Source of the DNA: Sulfuritalea sp.
GTDB lineage: Bacteria > Pseudomonadota > Gammaproteobacteria > Burkholderiales > Rhodocyclaceae
Length of the DNA stretch: 64,000 bases
Assembly (NCBI GenBank): GCA_030651305.1
Contig: JAUSCI010000061.1
Location: forward strand, 1-64,000
Direction of reading: 5' to 3'
The position numbers and the translations under genes were made by a program. A model generated the notes under the pieces. The model did no database searches. It was not told the origin of the DNA and was given only the letters and a program-made list of their open reading frames with translations. Shown here in pieces: positions 51,586 through 61,321 of the stretch. Position 1 is the first letter of the stretch. Each line of letters starts with the position of its first letter.

Positions 51586-51790
51586 AGTGAAGGAACAAGC
51601 ACTGCACACGATGGCGTCGTGTTCAAGAAATCGAGCCTGGCCCCTTTTGCTCTCGTCGAGAGCCGCCATGCCGCCTTCTGGCAGAACCGCCGTACCGCCA
51701 GCGCCGACTTTCGCCGCGAGCCGTGAAGTGAAGGAACGAGCGATGCGAACCATGAAACCGTGGTCGATAAAGCGAGCCTGGCCCCTTTTT
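51550..51790 (+). repeat. Imperfect duplication of the mshQ 5' region
   Basis: The stretch 51579-51650 (CCGTGAAGTGAAGGAAC ... CGAGCCTGGCCCCTTTT) recurs with changes at 51720-51790, a period of about 141 bp. Each copy is preceded by GCGCCGACTTT. The second copy gives the ribosome-binding site and start of mshQ; the first is an extra, open but probably untranslated copy. Confidence 0.75.
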
Positions 51791-54700
51791 CTGTTCCTGT
51801 CCTTATTTGCAGGCGAAGCGGCGGCGGCGGTGTGCACCAGCCTGAGTGCGGGTGACTGGAACGTAATCGGTCGATGGAGTTGCGGGCATATTCCCGTAGC
51901 CGCGGATACAGTGGTGATCGCGCATAACGCTGTTCGTATGCGCAACAACTACACGGTTGCCGGCGTCACGATAAATGCGGGCGCGGTGCTGAACGATGAC
52001 GGCAACGACCTGACCGTCAATGGCAACGTCGTCATCAACGGGCAGTTGGGTATCAATCAGGGCGGCGCGCTCAGGATGAGAACAGCGGGCGCGACTTTGT
52101 CCGGCACCGGCATCGTCAAGGATCTCACCATCGAGATTGACGCAGCGAATATTTCCATTCCGGCAGGATCAACTCTGGATTTCGACCCGAACGCGGAGAT
52201 CGACGTCGGCGCGAACCTGGCGGGCAGCCTAACCATCAGCGGTACCGTAACTGCGGCGACGCAGGCTGCGGGGGATCGCGTTATTCGCGTGTCGACCGGC
52301 GGAACATTGACGGTGGGGTCCACCGGCGTTGTCGACGCTCCGAATTCGCGGCTAGAGGTGCGCAATGGTGCAACGGCGACCAACAATGGCACTATCACGG
52401 TTCGAGATTTGCGCGGGCGTACAGGGACCCCGACACCTGTGTTTACTCAGGGAGTCAACTCGACACTGAATGTCAGCGTGGCTCTGTGCGCCGCCGCCAA
52501 TCCATGTACGTTCAATGCCTCGGCAACGGGCAACACCGTCAACTACAACGGCGCCGCACAAACGGTGTATTCACCGGTCGGCGCCACCTACGCCAATCTG
52601 ACCCTGAGTGGCAGCGGTTCTACGACCTTGCCCACGGGCTTGACGGTCGAGGGCAATTTCACCATGTCCAGCACGGCGACCACGACTGCACCGGTCGCCC
52701 TCACGGTGGGCGGAAACTTCAGCATCGGTGCGGGCAACACCTTCACGCCCGGCACCGGTACGGTGACGCTCAATGGCGCGGCCGCGCAGATAATTAGCAG
52801 CGCGAACCCCGTCAACTTCAATAATCTAACGGTTACGAACGGGGCCAGTCCGAACATCACATTGGCAACCAATGTAACCGTAACCGGCGCGCTGACGGGT
52901 TCGGTAACGCTTACCTCCACCTGCCCGACCGATTACACGCTGACTTACAACGGTGGCGCCACTGTGACGCATAGCTGTCCTCCCACAGTGGTGGTCAACT
53001 CGATCAATCTTGCCAATCCCAGTCCGACCAGCGCGCCCACTGTTTCGTGGACAGTGACATTCAGCATCGGCGTGACCGGGGTCGACGCGACGGCCTTTGC
53101 GCTCGCCGCAAGCGGCATGAGTGGCGCCTATATCACTGCGGTGACGGGCGGCGGCACGACCTGGACGGTCACCGCCAACACCGGCATCGGCGCCGGCACG
53201 CTCGGCCTGGATCAGACCGGTCCCGGATCGGTGGTTCCGACATTGACCGGCACCCTCACTGGGCAGGTCTATACGATTACTTCCACGCCACCGCTGGCCG
53301 ACTACCGCATGGACGAAGCGCTCTGGACAGGCAGCGCCAACGAAGTGGCAGACAGCTCGGGCAACGCCAATCACGCTCAGGCCCTCAACAGCGCCAGCAC
53401 CACCGACGGTTCGCGCGCCATCGCTGGCAACCCCGGCACCTGTCGCTACGGCGTATTCGACAACGGCGGCACCATTACCCAAGGCTATGTGCAGACGCCC
53501 CTGCCCAACCTGACCACCGATTTCACCATCGCGGCATGGATCAGGTCGACCAACAACGCCATCGCCGGACAGCGCATCCTGATCGACGACAACAACAACA
53601 CCACGGGCTATGGCTTCAGCCTGGGCGACGGCGCGGCGGGGAGATTGCGCTTTTTCTCGCGCGGCGTCACGCCGGTGATCTTCGATTCCACCTACACCAT
53701 CGCCAGCAACACCTGGTACTTCGTCGCGGCGGTGGCGAACATCACCAACCAGAAACGCACGCTCTACGTGTTCGACAGTTCCGGCGCCCTGCTGGCGAGC
53801 GACGCCGAGGGCGCGGCATGGACCGGCACCTGGGGCAGCGACGCCGGCCCGGTATCCATTGGCGCGGAAACCAATTCTTCCGGCGAACTACCGGCTACTT
53901 ACCATTTCCACGGCAATCTGGATGAAGTCAGGGTGTACCAGAAGGTGCTGAGTCAGAACGCCCTCGCCGCCATCGCGACCCAGACCCATGCCTGCCCCAT
54001 GCCCGACCATTACGAACTGTCCCTGCCGAGCGCCAGCATCAGTTGCCTGCCAAGCACCGTAACCGTGACCGCCTGCGCCGACAGCAGCAGCCCCTGCAGC
54101 AACCCCTCGCCGAACGTCACGAACGAAACCGCCACGCTGGGCACCAGTGCCGGCACGCTCGGCGCCACCACCGTGACCTTCAATGCCGGCGGCATTGCCA
54201 CAACGACGCTCAGCCATCCGGCGGCCGGCAACGGCGATCCGGCGACCGTGACCCTTTCAGGCGAAAGCTATGCAGCCACAAATGCGCGCCAGTGCTGCCC
54301 GGATGGAACGAGTTGCGTGGTTGCCAACAGTTGCGCGACGACATTCAGCACGGCCGGCTTCGTGGTTTCCGCATCGGCCGGCGGCGGCGTGGCGACCATT
54401 CCCGCTCAGGTGGCGGGGACCGCGTCGGCCCAGTACTACCTGCGGGCGGTGAAGACCAGCACCACCACCAAGGCCTGCGAATCGGCATTGGCAGGGGCAA
54501 ATACGATTAACTTCGCTTACGAATGCAACAACCCGACAAGTTGCTGGACCAGCAACCTGATGAGCGTGAACGGCGGCAGCGCAACGACCATCGCCCGCAA
54601 CAACAACGGCAGCGTGTCGAGCTACACGTCCGTCGGCATGACATTCGACGTCGACGGCAATGCGCCCTTCACCTTCAATTACAGCGACGTCGGACTGGTC

Positions 54701-55996
54701 ACGCTGCACGTTGCCAAGACCGTGAATTCGGCGCCACTGTCGGGTTCCTCGAATGCCTTCGTGGTGAAGCCGGGCGGATTCCTGTTGTCGGCCATTCCCG
54801 GCAATCCCGCTGCAGCCGATGCGAACGGAGCGACATTTGTCAAGGCTGGCGCGACGTTCAGCGCAACAGTGACCGCCACCACCTCGGATGGCGTCACTGC
54901 GGCGCCCAACTACGGAAAAGAGACCGCTGCGGAGGGCGTCAAGCTCACCGCGAATCTGGTGGCCCCGTCCGGCGGCGCGTCTCCGGCACTTCAGAATGCG
55001 ACGGCCTTCGGCGCCTTCACCAACGGCATCGCCACAGGCACCACCTTCGCCTGGAACGAGGTGGGCATCGTCACCCTGACCCCAAGCGTGGGCGACGCCA
55101 ACTATCTGGGCGTGGGCGACGTCACCGGCACCGCGACCGGCAATGTCGGCCGCTTCTATCCCGACCATTTCGAAACCACGGTCACGACCGCCCCCATGAG
55201 CTGCGGCGCCTTGTCGTTCACCCCTGCCTGCCCGTCGGGGAGCCACCTCGCTTACTCCGGCCAGTCCTTCACGCTCGGCGTAACCGCCTATACCCTGGGC
55301 GGCACCAGTGGTGTCGGCATCACCAGCAATTACAGCGCTACGGAGTCCTTCGCCAAGGCCGTGACACTGACCGCCTGGGACGATATTGGCAGCACGACAT
55401 TGCAGAACCCGCCCGCAAGCGGCGGTGCCTTGACCGGCAATTCAGTTCCAGCCGCCAGCTTCACCAGCTTCACCGGCGTGGCCAGCGCGTCGCCGGTCTA
55501 TACCTACACGGCAAGCCCGACGGCGCCAACCAACGTGTATTTCCGGGCGATCGACACCGACTCGGCAAGTTCGCTGAATGCCATCCCGGCCAATTCGGTG
55601 GAGGGCGGCCTCAAGGTTGTCAGCGGCCGCCTGCAGATCGAGAACATGTACGGCCCACCTCCCTCCAGGCTCGGCGCCAAGGCCCGCGCACTTTACTGGA
55701 ATGGGACGCAATGGGCGCTGAACAGCCGCGACACGGCGTCCGGTGCGGCGACCGGAAACTTTTCCTTTGGCGATACCAGCACCTGCGTCACGCCGACTTT
55801 TTGCGGCATTACGCTGTCGAGCGCGGCCGCACTGCCCGGGGCCGATGGCGAGTTCCGCCTGGTGCTGACTCCGCCCACTTCGGGCAGCGACCGCCGCAGC
55901 GTATTGCTGAATTCGACACTGTCGTACTTGGCAGGCAGTGGCCGCGAGACCTGGGGCAGCTTCCGTGCGCCCTACATCTATCAGCGGGAGCGCTAA
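51743..55996 (+). CDS. mshQ: MshQ-like large surface protein with LamG domain
   Basis: A 1417-residue exported protein, probably surface-exposed and tip- or adhesion-related. It has a signal peptide (about 1-29, WPLFLFLSLFAGEAAAA), a beta-rich repetitive N-terminal half (about 30-510, Gly/Thr/Asn-rich), a LamG/concanavalin-like domain (about 518-745, DYRMDE ... NLDEVRVYQKVLS), and a C-terminal DUF6701 region (about 750-1417) ending GSGRETWGSFRAPYIYQRER, typical of MshQ. The start at 51743 follows AAGGAAC and gives a normal signal peptide; the frame is open further upstream only because of the 5' duplication. First gene of the plus-strand pilin block. Confidence 0.88.
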   Translation: MRTMKPWSIKRAWPLFLFLSLFAGEAAAAVCTSLSAGDWNVIGRWSCGHIPVAADTVVIAHNAVRMRNNYTVAGVTINAGAVLNDDGNDLTVNGNVVINGQLGINQGGALRMRTAGATLSGTGIVKDLTIEIDAANISIPAGSTLDFDPNAEIDVGANLAGSLTISGTVTAATQAAGDRVIRVSTGGTLTVGSTGVVDAPNSRLEVRNGATATNNGTITVRDLRGRTGTPTPVFTQGVNSTLNVSVALCAAANPCTFNASATGNTVNYNGAAQTVYSPVGATYANLTLSGSGSTTLPTGLTVEGNFTMSSTATTTAPVALTVGGNFSIGAGNTFTPGTGTVTLNGAAAQIISSANPVNFNNLTVTNGASPNITLATNVTVTGALTGSVTLTSTCPTDYTLTYNGGATVTHSCPPTVVVNSINLANPSPTSAPTVSWTVTFSIGVTGVDATAFALAASGMSGAYITAVTGGGTTWTVTANTGIGAGTLGLDQTGPGSVVPTLTGTLTGQVYTITSTPPLADYRMDEALWTGSANEVADSSGNANHAQALNSASTTDGSRAIAGNPGTCRYGVFDNGGTITQGYVQTPLPNLTTDFTIAAWIRSTNNAIAGQRILIDDNNNTTGYGFSLGDGAAGRLRFFSRGVTPVIFDSTYTIASNTWYFVAAVANITNQKRTLYVFDSSGALLASDAEGAAWTGTWGSDAGPVSIGAETNSSGELPATYHFHGNLDEVRVYQKVLSQNALAAIATQTHACPMPDHYELSLPSASISCLPSTVTVTACADSSSPCSNPSPNVTNETATLGTSAGTLGATTVTFNAGGIATTTLSHPAAGNGDPATVTLSGESYAATNARQCCPDGTSCVVANSCATTFSTAGFVVSASAGGGVATIPAQVAGTASAQYYLRAVKTSTTTKACESALAGANTINFAYECNNPTSCWTSNLMSVNGGSATTIARNNNGSVSSYTSVGMTFDVDGNAPFTFNYSDVGLVTLHVAKTVNSAPLSGSSNAFVVKPGGFLLSAIPGNPAAADANGATFVKAGATFSATVTATTSDGVTAAPNYGKETAAEGVKLTANLVAPSGGASPALQNATAFGAFTNGIATGTTFAWNEVGIVTLTPSVGDANYLGVGDVTGTATGNVGRFYPDHFETTVTTAPMSCGALSFTPACPSGSHLAYSGQSFTLGVTAYTLGGTSGVGITSNYSATESFAKAVTLTAWDDIGSTTLQNPPASGGALTGNSVPAASFTSFTGVASASPVYTYTASPTAPTNVYFRAIDTDSASSLNAIPANSVEGGLKVVSGRLQIENMYGPPPSRLGAKARALYWNGTQWALNSRDTASGAATGNFSFGDTSTCVTPTFCGITLSSAAALPGADGEFRLVLTPPTSGSDRRSVLLNSTLSYLAGSGRETWGSFRAPYIYQRER

Positions 55997-56457
55997 TGAC
56001 AATGCCACCCCACACGGCAGCGCCAAGCCAGGCCGGATTCACCCTGATAGAACTCGTGCTGGTGATTGTTCTGCTCGGCATCCTCAGCGCCGTCATCGCG
56101 CCGAACCTGACGCGCGCCGGCGTCGATGGACGGAATTTCGTGGACCGGAGCTTCAACAGCATGCGCTACGCACAGAAGCTAGCCATTGCCCAGCGGCGGA
56201 CGACTTTCGTCTGCATCGGCGCCGATTCTCTGGCGGTCGGCTTTGCCACGGGCTGCGCGGCCCCGGCCAGCGACCCGGGCGGCGGGGTGATCAATTTCAA
56301 CAATACCGCGGTTTCCATGACGCCGCTCGAGTTCAGCTTCGATGCGCAGGGACAGGTCGCGGCCCAGCACGACATCGTGGTCAGCGTGCCCGACACCGGC
56401 GATTCCTACACGCTGCGGGTCGAGGCAAACACCGGCTATGTGCATGCACAGCCCTGA
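55996..56457 (+). CDS. mshC: Minor prepilin, MshC-type
   Basis: Type IV prepilin-like protein of 153 residues. A short leader ends at G/F in QAGFTLIELVLVIVLLGILS (prepilin peptidase site, Glu+5 present), followed by a GspH-like domain. Two cysteines (CIGADS, TGCAAP) could form a disulfide. The start overlaps the mshQ stop (TAATG). Likely part of the pilus-initiation complex. Confidence 0.82.
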   Translation: MTMPPHTAAPSQAGFTLIELVLVIVLLGILSAVIAPNLTRAGVDGRNFVDRSFNSMRYAQKLAIAQRRTTFVCIGADSLAVGFATGCAAPASDPGGGVINFNNTAVSMTPLEFSFDAQGQVAAQHDIVVSVPDTGDSYTLRVEANTGYVHAQP

Positions 56458-56983
56458 GCGGCGGCATGGCGGATTCACGCTGATCGAGACGGTGTTTTTC
56501 ATCGTCATCGTCGGCGTGGCAATGGCCGGACTGGTTTCCGTCCTGGCCTCGGCCATGCGGGGCGGCGCCGACACGGTTTCGCAGAAGCAGGCGCTGGCGA
56601 TTGCGGAGGCGATCGTCGAGGAAATCGCCCTCAAGCCGTTTACCTGGTGCGATCCCGATGACCCTGCCGCCGCAACCGCAACCGGCACCGGCGACTGCAC
56701 CGCCCCGGCGCAGAATCATGAGGGCGCCACTCGCGCCGACTATGACAATGTCAGCGACTACCAGGGCATCGCCTCGATCGCCAGCCCGGTGACGGAGCAA
56801 AGCGGAACCTATTCCTTTCCGGCCGGCTTTGCCGTCAGCAGCCTGAGCGTGACGGCCGAAGCCCTCGGCGGCTTGCCCGCCGTGGACTCGCTGCGCATCA
56901 CCGTCACCGTCACCGGTCCGGGCACCACGCCCGTCACGCTCGACACCTATCGCACACGCTATGCGCCGAATTTCGTCGACTAA
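56444..56983 (+). CDS. mshD: Minor prepilin, MshD-type
   Basis: Prepilin of 179 residues with cleavage motif RRHGGFTLIETVFFIVIVGV; Glu+5 is present. The C-terminal part is rich in Asp and Thr. The ATG at 56444 lies within the end of mshC (14-bp overlap); another ATG six bases earlier is possible. Predicted to be a minor pilin that primes assembly. Confidence 0.82.
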   Translation: MHSPERRHGGFTLIETVFFIVIVGVAMAGLVSVLASAMRGGADTVSQKQALAIAEAIVEEIALKPFTWCDPDDPAAATATGTGDCTAPAQNHEGATRADYDNVSDYQGIASIASPVTEQSGTYSFPAGFAVSSLSVTAEALGGLPAVDSLRITVTVTGPGTTPVTLDTYRTRYAPNFVD

Positions 56984-57830
56984 TCCGTCGCCCCGCCGTC
57001 CCGCCGGAGCCGACTTTGGCTTTACGCTGATCGAGCTGGTCATTGTCATGGTGCTGATCGGCATCCTCGGCGCGGTGGTGGCAATGTTCGGCAGCCCGAT
57101 CCGCGCCGGCGTCGAAGGCCAGCGCCGCGCCGAACTGGCGGATGCGGCAGACACGGCTTACCGGCGGATGGCCCGGGATATCCGGACTGCTGTCCCGAAC
57201 TCGATCCACCTGATCGACGCCCAGACCATCGAGTTCATCCCCAGCAAGGATGGCGGGCGTTATGCCTATGACGAAGCGGGCGACACGGGAAATTCGATCA
57301 GCTTTACAAGCGCGGCGGATGTGACCTTCGACGTGATCGGTTCCACGTACGCCGCCATTGGTGCGGGAGATTTCATCGTCATCGGCAACTGGGGCTTTGG
57401 CCAGACGCCGGACGCCTATTGCCCGTCCGCGGCCGTGTGCAATCGCGCCGAGGTAGCCAGCTTCGCCAGCCCCACCGTGACGCTGGTATCGAATCCGTTC
57501 GCCTCGCCGGGCGGCCCGGGCCCGACCATATCGCCACCGGGGCAGCGCTTTCAACTGGTTGACGGCGCCGAGAGGGCGGTGACCTTCCGCTGCGACGCCG
57601 CGACCAGGCAGTTGATTCGGTACTGGAACTACGGTTGGGGCAGCGCCTATCTGACCGGCGCCTCAGCGGTGCTGGCGAACAATGTCGGCTCCTGCGATTT
57701 TCAGTACGTCGCCTACCATTCGCAGACCTGGGGCCTGTTCCGCCTTGAATTCACCATGCAGCACGCCGACCTGCCGGGCGACGCGGCGGTGCAACTGGTC
57801 TATCAACTTCATGTCAACAACACGCCCTAA
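56961..57830 (+). CDS. mshO: Minor prepilin, MshO-type
   Basis: A 289-residue prepilin with motif GADFGFTLIELVIVMVLIGI and Glu+5. Larger than the other minor pilins, as MshO usually is, with a globular C-terminal domain containing cysteine pairs (YCPSAAVC, FRCDA, GSCDFQ). Overlaps mshD by 23 bp and mshP by 20 bp, so the block is translated as a coupled unit. Confidence 0.85.
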   Translation: MRRISSTNPSPRRPAGADFGFTLIELVIVMVLIGILGAVVAMFGSPIRAGVEGQRRAELADAADTAYRRMARDIRTAVPNSIHLIDAQTIEFIPSKDGGRYAYDEAGDTGNSISFTSAADVTFDVIGSTYAAIGAGDFIVIGNWGFGQTPDAYCPSAAVCNRAEVASFASPTVTLVSNPFASPGGPGPTISPPGQRFQLVDGAERAVTFRCDAATRQLIRYWNYGWGSAYLTGASAVLANNVGSCDFQYVAYHSQTWGLFRLEFTMQHADLPGDAAVQLVYQLHVNNTP

Positions 57831-58218
57831 CCAGAACCTGCGCCAGCGCGGCGTCGGCATCATAGCCGCGCTGATGGTGACGCTGCTGATCGGCGGACTG
57901 GCGGTGATGCTGGCGCGTATGACGGCGACCCAGGCCGTGTCATACGCACTTGACGACCGCGGGGTTCGCGCTTACTGGGCGGCACGCGCCGGGCTGGAAT
58001 GGGGCTCGTATCAGCGCGCGAACAGCTCCTGCGCCCCCAGCACCATCGTGGCCATGCCTGCCACGGCCACGAGTCTCACGGAATACCAGGTGACGGTGAC
58101 CTGCACTGGCTCCGGCCCCGTCCTGCTGACAGCCACCGCCTGCGCACCGGCCTCGGAGTGCGGCGCGCCAACTACGGCCACCTACGTCGAGCGCGTGGTA
58201 ACGCGCACCATGCCCTAG
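57811..58218 (+). CDS. mshP: MSHA biogenesis protein MshP
   Basis: A 135-residue PilX-like protein. The N-terminal hydrophobic segment (RQRGVGIIAALMVTLLIGGL, about 11-30) resembles the PilX/MshP class, which lacks the conventional GFTLIE motif but is processed similarly. Two C-terminal cysteine pairs. I chose the ATG at 57811 because the preceding 43 codons overlap mshO out of frame. Confidence 0.8.
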   Translation: MSTTRPNQNLRQRGVGIIAALMVTLLIGGLAVMLARMTATQAVSYALDDRGVRAYWAARAGLEWGSYQRANSSCAPSTIVAMPATATSLTEYQVTVTCTGSGPVLLTATACAPASECGAPTTATYVERVVTRTMP

Positions 58219-58242
58219 CCTGGAAGCGCTCCGGCTCAGTTC

Positions 58243-59925
58243 ATGGATTTGCCCATCACCGCCAGACGCATGGCTGCCGCTTGCCGGCAGCTTGCGGACG
58301 CCACGCCATGTCGAAACCTCAACCTTGCGACGCTGGTGCTCTTCTGCGCCCTGCTCTTGCCGTTCACTCTGACTTACCACCGCTATCCCATTCCCTCTTT
58401 TTACCAGGAATGGCTGGCCATCTTTCTGGCCCTGGCGGCGGCAATCCTGGTGGCAAGCAAAAATCTCGGCGCGCGCTTCGATCTGCCGTTCGCAGCTTGG
58501 ATTCCGCTGGCCCTGTTGCCGAGTGTGTTGCTACACCTCGCGGTCGGCAACGACCTGATAGTGCATGGACCACCGCTGTACCTGATTTCGATCGGCAGCG
58601 CCGTCCTGTTGATGATAGTCGGCCGGAAGCTTGGCTCGCCCAAGGAGGCCATCCCGCTCGCCGATGTGATGGCGGCGGCATTGGTGACGGGTGCGCTGCT
58701 GTCATGTGTCGCCAGTTGGCACTGGCGATTTCAGACCGGTGTTTTCGATCCCTTGCCGTGGTCACCGAGGGGGGGATGGTTTGGCCAGCGCAATCAGAAC
58801 GCGCTGCACATCTGGCTTGGAGTAATCGGGATCAGCCATTTCGTGCTAAATCGCAAGCTATCGTGGTTCTATTTTCTGGTTTGCATCGAGATGCTGACCG
58901 AGACCGCGATTTATACCCAATCGCGCAGCGTCTATTTGTATGCGGGCTGCGGACTCGTTCTCGGAGTTTGGGCAGCGGCAAGATCCAGCTCGCGAGACAC
59001 ACAAAGACGCCTTCTGCTGATCAGTTTTTTACCCGTGATATTTCTCGGCGCAATTCAGGGAGCGCGCTTGCTCCTGGATCGCGATTTGGGCGGCGATTCG
59101 GACGCCATCCAACGTTATGCGCCCGCGACCGTTAGCCAGGACGCGCGTCTCGGACTCTGGCTTACCGCGTCGCAAATTACGCGGGCCAATCCATGGGTCG
59201 GCTCTGGTCCGGGGAGCTTTATCCGTGAATCCTGGGTGCTCAGCGACAGTTTGCCGAGCACTGTTCCGATGACTGTACCCGCGACACACGCGCACAACTT
59301 GTTTCTACAGATCGGCGCGGAGCTGGGTGCGCCAACGGCGCTCGCGATGGCGGGCTTGATGCTTGCTTGGCTCGTTTGCGCGTTACGGCAAACAGACTGG
59401 GAGAGGCATTGGCTGCATGTCGCCATTCCATTGGCAATCCTGACCCACAATCAGGTTGAATTCTCCCTCTGGTACCTATTCTTTCTCGTCCCGACTGCGC
59501 TCGCCATGGGAGCCGCGTCCCCGCGAACAGGAGGAACAGTTGTCCCTGCGCTAGCGGTGCTGGTCGTTGCGGTGCTTGGTTTTGGCCTGGCGGCTCGACT
59601 TAGCCAAGATTACCAAGTGCTGGAGGGCGTGACTGAGAAATCACCAGCCGAGCATGAGACTTTACCCAGCCTCTTGGCAGCAGCCAAGCATCCTATATTC
59701 GGGGCTTGGGCAAGCACCAGCATCGCCACCCAAGCTTGGCCGAGCGGCTTAACACTACAGATCAAGAACTGGCACGCCGCGCGTTCGCTCTATGTCGTTC
59801 CGCTGAACAAAAATGTGCTTCGCACACACATAGACTCTTTGGAAAGCGCCGGGAATCACTCTGCCGCCGCAACAGACCGACGGGTCAGTCAGCGAAGCTT
59901 ACTGACTGACCCCGTCCTCAAATAG
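58243..59925 (+). CDS. PglL/TfpO-type pilin O-oligosaccharyltransferase
   Basis: A 560-residue integral membrane protein with about 12 helices of the Wzy/WaaL ligase family. The best landmarks are PRGGWFGQRNQNALHIWLG, SRSVYL, the periplasmic loop with HAHNLFLQIGAELG (catalytic-type His), and LTHNQVEFSLWYLFF, which is typical of PglL-like protein glycosylases. Its position directly after minor pilin genes and opposite the MshA-type pilins favours pilin glycosylation over O-antigen ligation. The C-terminal soluble domain covers about residues 450-560. Confidence 0.78.
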   Translation: MDLPITARRMAAACRQLADATPCRNLNLATLVLFCALLLPFTLTYHRYPIPSFYQEWLAIFLALAAAILVASKNLGARFDLPFAAWIPLALLPSVLLHLAVGNDLIVHGPPLYLISIGSAVLLMIVGRKLGSPKEAIPLADVMAAALVTGALLSCVASWHWRFQTGVFDPLPWSPRGGWFGQRNQNALHIWLGVIGISHFVLNRKLSWFYFLVCIEMLTETAIYTQSRSVYLYAGCGLVLGVWAAARSSSRDTQRRLLLISFLPVIFLGAIQGARLLLDRDLGGDSDAIQRYAPATVSQDARLGLWLTASQITRANPWVGSGPGSFIRESWVLSDSLPSTVPMTVPATHAHNLFLQIGAELGAPTALAMAGLMLAWLVCALRQTDWERHWLHVAIPLAILTHNQVEFSLWYLFFLVPTALAMGAASPRTGGTVVPALAVLVVAVLGFGLAARLSQDYQVLEGVTEKSPAEHETLPSLLAAAKHPIFGAWASTSIATQAWPSGLTLQIKNWHAARSLYVVPLNKNVLRTHIDSLESAGNHSAAATDRRVSQRSLLTDPVLK

Positions 59926-59995
59926 CGAAACTGCTGCCGCCAAACAGTTCAGGCAAAATAAACGCCCGAGCTCGGCCACGGGAGAAAGACTCCAA

Positions 59996-60214
59996 TCAGG
60001 GAATCACTGTACCCGGCCTGATTGCCTCAACCGCATTCGCTCTCGTCGTCGCCGCATTTCCATAACTAGCCGAGGCAGTGGTGGCGTCAGCCGTCACATC
60101 GGTGTAACTGGGCAGAGCAACCGCTGCCAGGATGCCAAGTATCACGATCACCATGATCAACTCGATCAAGGTAAAACCAGACTGCTGCCCACGCTTGATG
60201 TTTAATGCTTTCAT
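59996..60214 (-). CDS. Short MshA-like pilin
   Basis: Only 72 residues: MKALNIKRGQQSGFTLIELI with Glu+5, then the hydrophobic ILGILAAVALPSYTDVTADA and a short tail ending RPGTVIP. The globular head of a normal MshA (about 150-170 residues) is missing. Either a truncated, non-functional paralogue or a very short pilin. The start at 60214 has AAGGATGGGA upstream. Convergent with the glycosylase gene. Confidence 0.7.
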   Translation of the reverse strand: MKALNIKRGQQSGFTLIELIMVIVILGILAAVALPSYTDVTADATTASASYGNAATTRANAVEAIRPGTVIP

Positions 60215-60407
60215 GCGATTTCCCATCCTTAAATAGTTGTTTAATTGAACCAGCCTACCGGCATTCTAACGTGAACAGCACATTCACTTTGCCCATAGTC
60301 ACCTACTTCCCGATCATGAAACAGGAACTACTTCACGCTCTTGACTAAAGGCAAGAAAACTCAATCTTTACCAGGAAACAATGCGACTCGCAGCCCTGAT
60401 TCAATGC

Positions 60408-60824
60408 TCAAGCACCACTGCAATACACGGCGATGCTCAGTGTCACGGTCGAAGATGTAGACCCGGATGTCGCCGTAACGTTCGCGCAGCTTCCACCTAT
60501 CGTTGCATCTTGCACATTGAGATAGGTACCCCCGGTGGTGATCTCGGTAAACGTGCATGTCCTGCGCTGACTCGAGTAACAGAGCGCGGCGGCGGCGGCA
60601 ACCGACGCCACGGCCGCGTTGGCCACCGATTCCTCGCCGGATTCCCTGAGTCCGGTGTACGTCGGCAACGCTACCGCGGCCAGAATCCCAAGAATGACCA
60701 CCACCATCACCAGTTCGATCAAGGTAAAACCGCGCTGGGCGCCGATCGCACTGCGCCTGGTCACTCCAACACCCCAAAGGTTCCGGCAGCAGTGTCCAGG
60801 TAAAGTCTTGGGATGGTCACGCAT
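60408..60824 (-). CDS. MshA-type pilin paralogue
   Basis: A 138-residue prepilin with cleavage motif AQRGFTLIELVMVVVILGIL. The leader as drawn is about 31 residues, which is long; a GTG start at 60764 would give an 11-residue leader but has no good ribosome-binding site. Four cysteines in the head (CYSSQRRTC, SCANVT, VYC). Its helical part is closely similar to the 72-residue neighbour (VILGILAAVALP-S/T-YT). Second of three tandem pilin genes. Confidence 0.75.
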   Translation of the reverse strand: MRDHPKTLPGHCCRNLWGVGVTRRSAIGAQRGFTLIELVMVVVILGILAAVALPTYTGLRESGEESVANAAVASVAAAAALCYSSQRRTCTFTEITTGGTYLNVQDATIGGSCANVTATSGSTSSTVTLSIAVYCSGA

Positions 60825-60842
60825 ATGCGCTTACCGGTGGCA

Positions 60843-61316
60843 TCAGCAGCCGGCGGGTCCTGCCGCATAACTCGGCGTATAGGTAGGACTCAGGCCAGGG
60901 GCCGTCGGCGGTACATAGACTACCTGACAGCCGGCCGGACTATTGGCCTTGGCGTGACGAACGGCGGTACCCTGCTGGAGGAAATCCTCCGCCGGGGAAA
61001 ATTCCATCGCCTTCACCAGTTCCGCGGTGGAGGCGGCAGAACCATATTTGAGTTGGACGGTTACTCCGGAAGGCAGGGTAATGGTGTAGTTCGCTGTATT
61101 CTCATTGCCGCTGGCCGCCGCCTTGGCATACAACATGTTGTTGGCGCCGCGCATGGCGCCTTCGACGGCTTTCATCACCGCGGTTCGGGCGTCTCCGGCG
61201 GTATCCATGAACCTGGGCAACGCAATTGCGCCCAGAATGGCCAGGATCAGAATGACCACGATCAATTCGATCAGGGTGAATCCCGTCATCGTCTTGAGTT
61301 TTCGTTGGCTTTGCAT
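60843..61316 (-). CDS. mshA: MSHA major pilin candidate
   Basis: A 157-residue prepilin, the best candidate for the main pilin. Leader MQSQRKLKTMTGFTLIELIV; Glu+5 present; RFMDTAGDARTAVMKAVEGAMRGANNMLYAKAA is typical of MshA helical cores. A C-terminal cysteine pair (AGCQVV, PAGC at the end) could form the D-region disulfide. The ATG at 61316 is followed directly downstream by two shorter paralogues. Confidence 0.82.
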   Translation of the reverse strand: MQSQRKLKTMTGFTLIELIVVILILAILGAIALPRFMDTAGDARTAVMKAVEGAMRGANNMLYAKAAASGNENTANYTITLPSGVTVQLKYGSAASTAELVKAMEFSPAEDFLQQGTAVRHAKANSPAGCQVVYVPPTAPGLSPTYTPSYAAGPAGC

Positions 61317-61321
61317 GACTT

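Noticed and set aside
54523-56457. 644-codon frame overlapping most of the 3' half of mshQ
   Set aside because: Only the last 153 codons (from 55996) are a gene, the prepilin mshC; the rest is an out-of-frame reading of mshQ rich in Arg and His.
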